Part shown: one piece after another, positions 58,742-64,000 of the stretch
Position numbering within the stretch: the stretch's first letter is position 1
Layout: the number at the start of each line of letters is the position of its first letter
From: Usitatibacter palustris
Lineage (GTDB): Bacteria; Pseudomonadota; Gammaproteobacteria; Burkholderiales; Usitatibacteraceae
Length of the DNA stretch: 64,000 nucleotides
Assembly (NCBI RefSeq): GCF_013003985.1
Contig: NZ_CP053073.1
Coordinates: 3,658,001-3,722,000 of the forward strand
Direction: 5' to 3'
Notes under the pieces: generated by a model
Database searches by the model: none
Seen by the model: only the letters and a program-made list of their open reading frames with translations
Told to the model about the DNA's origin: nothing
Program-made: the position numbers and the translations under genes

Positions 58742-60810
58742 GGTTCCACGCCCCAGTTGGTGTCGCGGGGGGTGGGGAAGCTGCGCGCGTGGTGGACTTC
58801 GATGCGCGCCACCCCGTCGAGGCGGCGTGGAATGCCCAGGCGCAGCGTGCCGCCGGGCGTGATCCACTCGGCGATGCGGATGAAGCGACCGGCTGCGAGG
58901 TCGCGCGTGAAGCCGGCACCGAACGTGCCTTCCTCGAACGTCGTGGCAGGGCGGCCGAAGCGCTCGATCATCGAACGCAGCACGCGTTCGTAGACCCGCG
59001 CGGGGTCGTCGCCGCCTCCGGTGGGTGAGAGCGAAACCACGAGCGCGGCGCGGTCGATGCGCCCGTGCGCGTTCATGAGCATGAGGCGCTGGCGCTCCTC
59101 GACCTCGGGCAGCAACCGGACTTCGTACACGACGGCCGTGGGCTCGCGCGTACCGCCGGTGATTCCCGATGCGGAGAGGCGCGTGAGCGTGTCGTCGAGT
59201 CCGTCGCCCGGTGCGATCGAGGTCAGCACGCTCGCATCGCGCGTGATGGGTCCCGCGGCTCCACCCACGACGGCGAGCGGTGCGCCCGCGGGTGCGACGG
59301 TCGGCGTGCTGTCGAAGTAGTACGTCCACGTGATACCCGCGCGATACGCTTCGGTCTTCTCGCCCGGTGAGGGCTTGCGATCGAACACGGTGATGTCGGC
59401 GCCGAATTCGTGGCGGCCCCAGCGATACCGGTAGTCCGCTGCGAAGTTGACGGTGTCGAGGTCCGGCGCCGCGGGTGCAGACGGATCCTGCGCCAGGCGG
59501 CCGGCGTTCAGGTTGAAGCGATGCGGGCCGCCGAAGAGCGAGAGCTGCACGGTCGGCTGCACGTCGCGTGTCGCGAACGGCGTGCCGCTCACGTCGCGCC
59601 ACAGGACGCCCGCGCCGATGCTTCCCGAGACGACGCCGAATGAAACCGGATACAACACGTTCACGCCGACCTGCTTGGTGCGCGGATCGGTGCCGACGAG
59701 CACGCGGTCGTCCACACGCTGGTAGAGCAGGTTCCCACTGACGACCCACGGACCGAAGGACTGCGAGTAGTACGCGTTGGCCGTGACGTTGCGCTGGTCG
59801 AGCGAGCGGTCCTCGCGTTCGAGCTCCTGGCCGAACACATCGACGCCCAGGTTGCCCTTGCCAAACACCGGGCCCGCGACGCCCGCGCCGATCACGCGCG
59901 TCTCGAGCGGGTTCGCGCTCTCGGCGAAGTCGCGCCACGACTGCACGCGCGCGCGCCACGCGAGGCCGCCCGCGGTGAGGTAGTTGAGGTGAGCCTCGGC
60001 GGCCCGGCGGTCGGGAATGATCGTCGCGCCGAAGGGCCGGTAGTCCTGGCCGTAGCGTTCGCCGCGCAAGCGCCACGAGAGCCCGGTGCCGGTGAGCGAA
60101 CCCGAGAGTTGCGCGAAGAGACCGGAGTCGTCGCGATCGCCGCGCAGGTATGCGACTTCCGCTTCGGCACGCCACTGCGTCGATCCGAGCGAGAATGGCG
60201 TTTCGGCGGCAAGGCTCGCCACATCCTGTGTCTGGTCCGCGCGCTCGTTGCGAAGCAGGTTCGCCGTGAGGCGCACGCGGCCCAGCTCCATCAGCCACGA
60301 CGCGCCGTAGGAGTTGTCGTCGTCCCACTGGAGATGGCGCCAGGAATTCTGGAACGCGCCGGCGAAGAGGAGGATCGACTGGCGCAGGTCGCCGGAGGGC
60401 TGCAGCTCGACCGCCACGCCCTTCAGCGGCCGCTGCTGCGTGCGCGTGCTGGTGAACGCGAAGAAGTCACCGGCTTCGGCGCGGTAGGCGATCGCGCCCT
60501 CGCCGTTCTCGCGCGAGAGGAGCAGGCGCTCGGGAACGATGTCGCGGTCCTGCGCGCGGTACGGTGAATCGTTGATCACCCCCGCGACGTGCCCGCGCCA
60601 GCGATCGAACGACGACGGTTGCCACGTCGCGTTCACCGCGAGCTCGTCATAGCCCGTGGTGAGCGAGAACGGATAGGGCGAGGCCGTTTGCAGGCCGCGC
60701 GTGTCGTAGCGTTCCCAGCGCGCGGTGTTCGAGCCCGAGATCACGAGCTCCTGGGCCTGCGCCGCGCCCGCCGCGCACAGCGCGAGGAGCACCGCCCCGC
60801 GCAGCCTCAC
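58735..60810 (-). CDS. Outer-membrane beta-barrel protein of unknown function
   Basis: 691 residues from a GTG that overlaps the previous stop (GTGA). Signal RLRGAVLLALCAAGAAQAQ. Residues 25-480 are amphipathic beta-strands ending in aromatic residues (GRVRLTANLLRNERADQ, TANAYYSQSFGPWVVSGNLL YQR), typical of a large barrel. A soluble C-terminal region follows (VVYEVRLLPEVEERQRLMLM; ERVLRSMIERFGRPATTFEE). No TonB plug. Part of a three-gene overlapping operon with the Calx-beta protein, suggesting an export or anchoring role. The stop is given by the palindrome. Confidence 0.8.
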   Translation of the reverse strand: MRLRGAVLLALCAAGAAQAQELVISGSNTARWERYDTRGLQTASPYPFSLTTGYDELAVNATWQPSSFDRWRGHVAGVINDSPYRAQDRDIVPERLLLSRENGEGAIAYRAEAGDFFAFTSTRTQQRPLKGVAVELQPSGDLRQSILLFAGAFQNSWRHLQWDDDNSYGASWLMELGRVRLTANLLRNERADQTQDVASLAAETPFSLGSTQWRAEAEVAYLRGDRDDSGLFAQLSGSLTGTGLSWRLRGERYGQDYRPFGATIIPDRRAAEAHLNYLTAGGLAWRARVQSWRDFAESANPLETRVIGAGVAGPVFGKGNLGVDVFGQELEREDRSLDQRNVTANAYYSQSFGPWVVSGNLLYQRVDDRVLVGTDPRTKQVGVNVLYPVSFGVVSGSIGAGVLWRDVSGTPFATRDVQPTVQLSLFGGPHRFNLNAGRLAQDPSAPAAPDLDTVNFAADYRYRWGRHEFGADITVFDRKPSPGEKTEAYRAGITWTYYFDSTPTVAPAGAPLAVVGGAAGPITRDASVLTSIAPGDGLDDTLTRLSASGITGGTREPTAVVYEVRLLPEVEERQRLMLMNAHGRIDRAALVVSLSPTGGGDDPARVYERVLRSMIERFGRPATTFEEGTFGAGFTRDLAAGRFIRIAEWITPGGTLRLGIPRRLDGVARIEVHHARSFPTPRDTNWGVEPK

Positions 60811-61286
60811 GGCTGGTCCCCGCGTCCGCGAATCGTGACCACCCATTCGTTGGTGCCGTCGCGCCGCTGGAATCCGGTGGCGTCGTTGAACTCCACCTGG
60901 GTGCGCACGGTGACGTTGAGCTTCGAGACGATGCGCCCGCCCTGGCGATACTGGTCGATCACCTGCCAGCCCTGGATCGCGGTCACGCGAAGCCGCGCGT
61001 CCTTCTGCTGCGCCGAGACCAGTGCGTCGCTCAATTGGTCGCGGTTGGGGAAGCTCGCAGCGAGCATCGATTGCAGGCGGCGCGCCGTCCACGCATTGGC
61101 GATCGAGTTCACCACGCCTTCGACGCGATCGCGCGGCACGGGAATCGGCGGCGAGATGCGAACCGCGCCTTCGGGCGTGGCCGAGGGTGCGGCCGGGCGC
61201 GCGATCGGATTGAAACTGCGCGACTCCTGCGCCGGCGCCGCGACGGCGAACGCGAGGACAAGGACCGCAAGCAGGGCGCGCTTCAT
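60807..61286 (-). CDS. Small exported protein of unknown function
   Basis: 159 residues, signal MKRALLAVLVLAFAVAAPAQ. A Pro-rich linker (NPIARPAAPSATPEGAVRIS) precedes a compact domain of about 100 residues (VEGVVNSIANAWTARRLQSM LAASFPNRDQL; LRVTAIQGWQVIDQYRQGGR). It resembles a small periplasmic domain with a helical start and four to five strands. ATGA and GTGA overlaps bind it to both neighbours. It may be an adaptor between barrel and surface protein; inference only. Confidence 0.75.
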   Translation of the reverse strand: MKRALLAVLVLAFAVAAPAQESRSFNPIARPAAPSATPEGAVRISPPIPVPRDRVEGVVNSIANAWTARRLQSMLAASFPNRDQLSDALVSAQQKDARLRVTAIQGWQVIDQYRQGGRIVSKLNVTVRTQVEFNDATGFQRRDGTNEWVVTIRGRGDQP

Positions 61287-64000
61287 GGTCCGCTCCTCGA
61301 GCACGCCATCGTGCAGGTTCCACCACCGCTGCTCACGATGTTGGCGGTGAACGAGTTGTTGCTCGTGCGCGTGATCGTCGCGCGGTGGTTCGCCTGGCCG
61401 AAGTAAGTGAGCGTGCTGCTGTCGGAGTTGAGCGTGGCCGTGCAACCGGTGAAGGTCGCGGGGCCGACCGCGTCGAACGGCGAGACCGTGACGCGCAGTC
61501 CGCTCACCGTGACGCTCTGCGGCGTGGGCGTGGGCGAGCAGCTTCCGCCGCACGAGTAAGGCGAGCCTGCGTTGGGCGTCCACGCGTTGCCCGTCGGACC
61601 GCACGGACCGGTGTCCTGGTCGTCGTCGATGATCGTGACGGAGGCCACCGACGGCGCGCCGAGCGTGGCTCCTCCCGTCGGGCCGTTGAGCGCGACCTGG
61701 AACGTTTCGTTGCCCTCGAGGATCGTGTCGTTCACGATCGACACCGTGAAGCTCTTGGTGCCGGTATCGCCGTTCTCCCAGACGAGCGTGGCCTGCGTGG
61801 ACTGGTAATCAGAGCCGACGCTGGCACTTCCCGAGCCGCCGCCCGTGAGCGCCTGCACCGTGACCTGGCCCGCGCTGCCGCCGGTGCGCGTGACGAGGAC
61901 AGTCACGACACCCGCGTTCTCCTGGACCGAATACGTCGCCGAGGTGAACTGCAGGTTGCCCGCCGGTTGCGGCGGCGCGACCGAATCGTTGTCGGCGATG
62001 GTCACCGTCGCGCGCGAGGGCGCACCGATGGAAGCACCGCCTTCCACGTTGTCGAGCACCACGGTGAAGGTTTCCGCGTCCTCGACCTGAGTGTCGTCGA
62101 TGATCGAGATCACGAAGGTCTTGCCGCCGGTCTCGCCGCTTTCCCAGCGCAGCCGTCCGGTCGCTGCCGCGTAGTCCGCGCCCGGCGTGGCCGAACCGGG
62201 GGCCGTCGCATAGCCCACGCTCACGATGCCCTGCGCTCCGCCGCTGCGAACGGCGGTGATGAGCACGGCTCCGCCCTCGCCGCCCGAGTACGTGGCCGAC
62301 GAGAGAGTGATCGTCCCGGGCGCGCCGGGGGTGACCGGCCCCGTGCCGCCGCCGATGACGCCGATGGGATCGGTGGGATTGAACGGGTTGTGGCCGAAGA
62401 CACCGATCACGACGTCGACGGTGACTGGCGTGCAGTAGCGTTCTTCGCACGCGCGCAGCGCTTCAGAGGCGGCGGGTTCCCTCGCGGCGACCTCCGTGCG
62501 GCGCTTCGCGAGCTCCTTGAAGGAGTCCTTCATCGCGTCGATGCGCTCCGCCTCGCGGCGCAGGTAGTCCCTCTCGCTGATGAGCTCGGCGCGCTTCCCA
62601 TTCATCAGCTCGAGCTCCTGCGAGCGGCCCGGCACGAGTGAGCCCAGGCCCGTCATGCTCTCGCGCATCTCGCGACGCTTCGCGTCGAGCTGCTCGAGCT
62701 GGTGCTTGAGCTTGCCCATCTGCTCGATCAGCCCTTCCTGCCTCCTGAACTCCTCGTTGAGGCGCGCGATCTCGCGGTCGAGGTAGATGAGCTCGCCGAG
62801 GATCGCCGACAGGGCGTCGGCCTGCGGCTGGCACTCGGGGCACGCAGCCTTCAACCGGTTGTAGGAGCCCGCCCATCCGGGGATCACGCCGATGTCGCCA
62901 CCGCGGCCCGGATCGGTGAAGGTCCCGCCGCCACCACCGGTGCAGAGGTTCTTCACGATGAAGCGGTCGCGCAGCGCGATCTCCGCGTTGGCGAGGCGCA
63001 CGTTGAGGTCCCGGAGCGCCGTGCCCCAGCCGTGGTACTTGGCGAGGTCCGCCTGCGACATCCCGGGCGGCGGCGCGTAGTAGTCGGGCAGCCGGGGCCG
63101 GGTCATCGTCGGCACGCCGCACGTCTTCGCGAGGCAGGCGACGAGGGCCGCGCGCGCGAGGCGCACCTTGGCCAGCGCGTCGTCAGCGGCGTTGCGTCGC
63201 TCGCCGATGCGACCGCGTTGCAGGAAGAGCTCCGCGAGGATCTTCTGCTCGGCGGTCAGGTCCTTCATCAGCTGGTCGATGTAGTCCTTGTCCTCCTTGA
63301 TCTTCGCGTCGGAGATCCCCTTCAGTTCGGTGAACGCGATCTTGGCGAGGGCCGCGGCGAGGTTCCTGCCGGCCTCGCCCTTGATGTTGAACTTCTCGCC
63401 GGCCTCCTTCGCCGCCTTCATTTCCGCGCGCATCTTGTCGGCTGCGTTCGCGAGGTCGGAGGCATAGCCCTTGAAGTCGTTCACGCGGCTCGCCTGCTCG
63501 GGCGTGAGGCCGAGGCCTTCGGTGAGCGAGGCCACCGGCGTGGCCGAGACCTTGTCCGGATCCCCGCCCGAGATCGACGTGCCCGTCTTGATGCCGTCCT
63601 GGATGACGTTCTCGACGTCCTTCGCGGTTTGATACAGGCCGTCGAGCTTCGCGGCGAGGTTGTCGCCGGGGAGGACCGTGCCATCCTTGATCATTCCCTC
63701 GACGTCGCCCGCGAGCGAAGCGAGGTTCATCATCATCGAGGCGAAGTTCGTGAAGAACTCCCGGATCGCGAGCACGCGGATGGCGCGGTCGAGGTTCGCG
63801 GATGAGATGCCCGCCTGCGAAATGACGTTGTTGTGCGCCTGCGCCGAGCTTGCGGCCGCGCGGTTGAGCGCGCCGACCATTTCATCGAGATACGCTTCCG
63901 CGTCGATCAGCGACTGCGCGAGCTTGGTCGCGGTCTCGCAGGTTTCGACGACGGGGCATGGATAACCGGTGCACTCGTTGGCGAGCGCGAGGATCGCCTC
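61283..64000 (-). CDS. Giant protein with coiled coils and Calx-beta repeats (N-terminus outside window)
   Basis: At least 905 residues; the frame is open to the window edge, so the start is not visible. The N-terminal visible half is helical with long coiled coils (ERLNEEF-like segments, QMGKLKHQLEQLDAKRREMR, ELMNGKRAELISERDYLRRE). Cysteines cluster around VKNLCTGGGGG and AACPECQ. At least two Calx-beta domains follow (ATYSGGEGGAVLITAVRSGG...TVTIADND; ATYSVQENAGVVTVLVTRTG...VTIIDDD), then a Cys-rich tail. Calx-beta domains bind calcium in extracellular adhesins. Operon with the barrel suggests surface export. Confidence 0.85.
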   Translation of the reverse strand, partial: EAILALANECTGYPCPVVETCETATKLAQSLIDAEAYLDEMVGALNRAAASSAQAHNNVISQAGISSANLDRAIRVLAIREFFTNFASMMMNLASLAGDVEGMIKDGTVLPGDNLAAKLDGLYQTAKDVENVIQDGIKTGTSISGGDPDKVSATPVASLTEGLGLTPEQASRVNDFKGYASDLANAADKMRAEMKAAKEAGEKFNIKGEAGRNLAAALAKIAFTELKGISDAKIKEDKDYIDQLMKDLTAEQKILAELFLQRGRIGERRNAADDALAKVRLARAALVACLAKTCGVPTMTRPRLPDYYAPPPGMSQADLAKYHGWGTALRDLNVRLANAEIALRDRFIVKNLCTGGGGGTFTDPGRGGDIGVIPGWAGSYNRLKAACPECQPQADALSAILGELIYLDREIARLNEEFRRQEGLIEQMGKLKHQLEQLDAKRREMRESMTGLGSLVPGRSQELELMNGKRAELISERDYLRREAERIDAMKDSFKELAKRRTEVAAREPAASEALRACEERYCTPVTVDVVIGVFGHNPFNPTDPIGVIGGGTGPVTPGAPGTITLSSATYSGGEGGAVLITAVRSGGAQGIVSVGYATAPGSATPGADYAAATGRLRWESGETGGKTFVISIIDDTQVEDAETFTVVLDNVEGGASIGAPSRATVTIADNDSVAPPQPAGNLQFTSATYSVQENAGVVTVLVTRTGGSAGQVTVQALTGGGSGSASVGSDYQSTQATLVWENGDTGTKSFTVSIVNDTILEGNETFQVALNGPTGGATLGAPSVASVTIIDDDQDTGPCGPTGNAWTPNAGSPYSCGGSCSPTPTPQSVTVSGLRVTVSPFDAVGPATFTGCTATLNSDSSTLTYFGQANHRATITRTSNNSFTANIVSSGGGTCTMACSRSGP

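Overview
The window is high-GC DNA with no rRNA, tRNA, CRISPR or transposase that I can see. The gene content (SCPU-type chaperone-usher pili, IPTL-CTERM surface proteins, BON/CsbD/YeaQ-type stress genes, GroESL under CIRCE and sigma-32 control, bioA, dacB and a GlcNAc PTS) fits a free-living Gram-negative bacterium, most likely a betaproteobacterium. The species cannot be named from the sequence alone.

Layout. 1-6645 (minus): a truncated DUF11/FN3 surface protein and a five-gene chaperone-usher operon. 6731-8566: a UBP-type zinc finger and two envelope unknowns. 8567-13428 (minus): three exported proteins, a caspase-like peptidase, an unknown and an 11-Asp-box beta-propeller. 13637-17950: an SDR with a non-canonical active site, an lmo0937-type miniprotein, and two YihY paralogues each next to IPTL-CTERM sequence (one a bare C-terminal relic, one an intact ice-binding-like gene). 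17934-22239 (minus): an accessory block of seven compact genes, visibly AT-richer than its flanks, with a TIR protein, a HEPN-like protein with an R-x4-H motif, a trypsin-like protease, two small membrane proteins and two unknowns. This is my main candidate for an undescribed (probably anti-phage) system. 22330-24721: groESL with terminators, CIRCE and a heat-shock promoter. 24758-25921: a GSU2403-like nucleotidyltransferase behind a perfect inverted-repeat operator.

26101-32549: a stress and regulation cluster with a transglutaminase, two Crp-like regulators, an RsbRD-type histidine kinase, crystallin/glycine-zipper, BON, CsbD, YeaQ-like and CHRD proteins. An 18-bp dyad (CTGTnCGCnnGCGnACAG-like) recurs in the intergenic regions here and beside both yihY genes, which suggests one regulon. 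32644-36000: RluA, tandem secreted paralogues and zwf. 36232-40578: a 1448-residue IPTL-CTERM protein with a duplicated propeller plus Ig-like architecture.

40686-53116 is a complete chitin/GlcNAc locus: nagA, a SIS deaminase and a GntR regulator on the minus strand, divergent from a TonB receptor, a GH20 hexosaminidase, an EIIA-HPr-EI fusion and a GlcNAc EIIBC. Chitooligosaccharides would enter through the receptor, be cut by the hexosaminidase, be phosphorylated on import, and then be deacetylated and deaminated to fructose-6-phosphate. 53305-58642: phospholipase D, an unknown, bioA and dacB. 58735-64000 (minus): a three-gene overlapping operon for an outer-membrane barrel, a small secreted protein and a giant Calx-beta protein that runs off the window.

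Three dispersed repeat families punctuate the region: a 102-bp element with three 21-bp iterons (2 copies), a 106-bp perfect palindrome (2 copies), and a short TGTCATCCTGAGG-type repeat (7 copies). Several copies form the ends, stop codons or upstream regions of adjacent genes.
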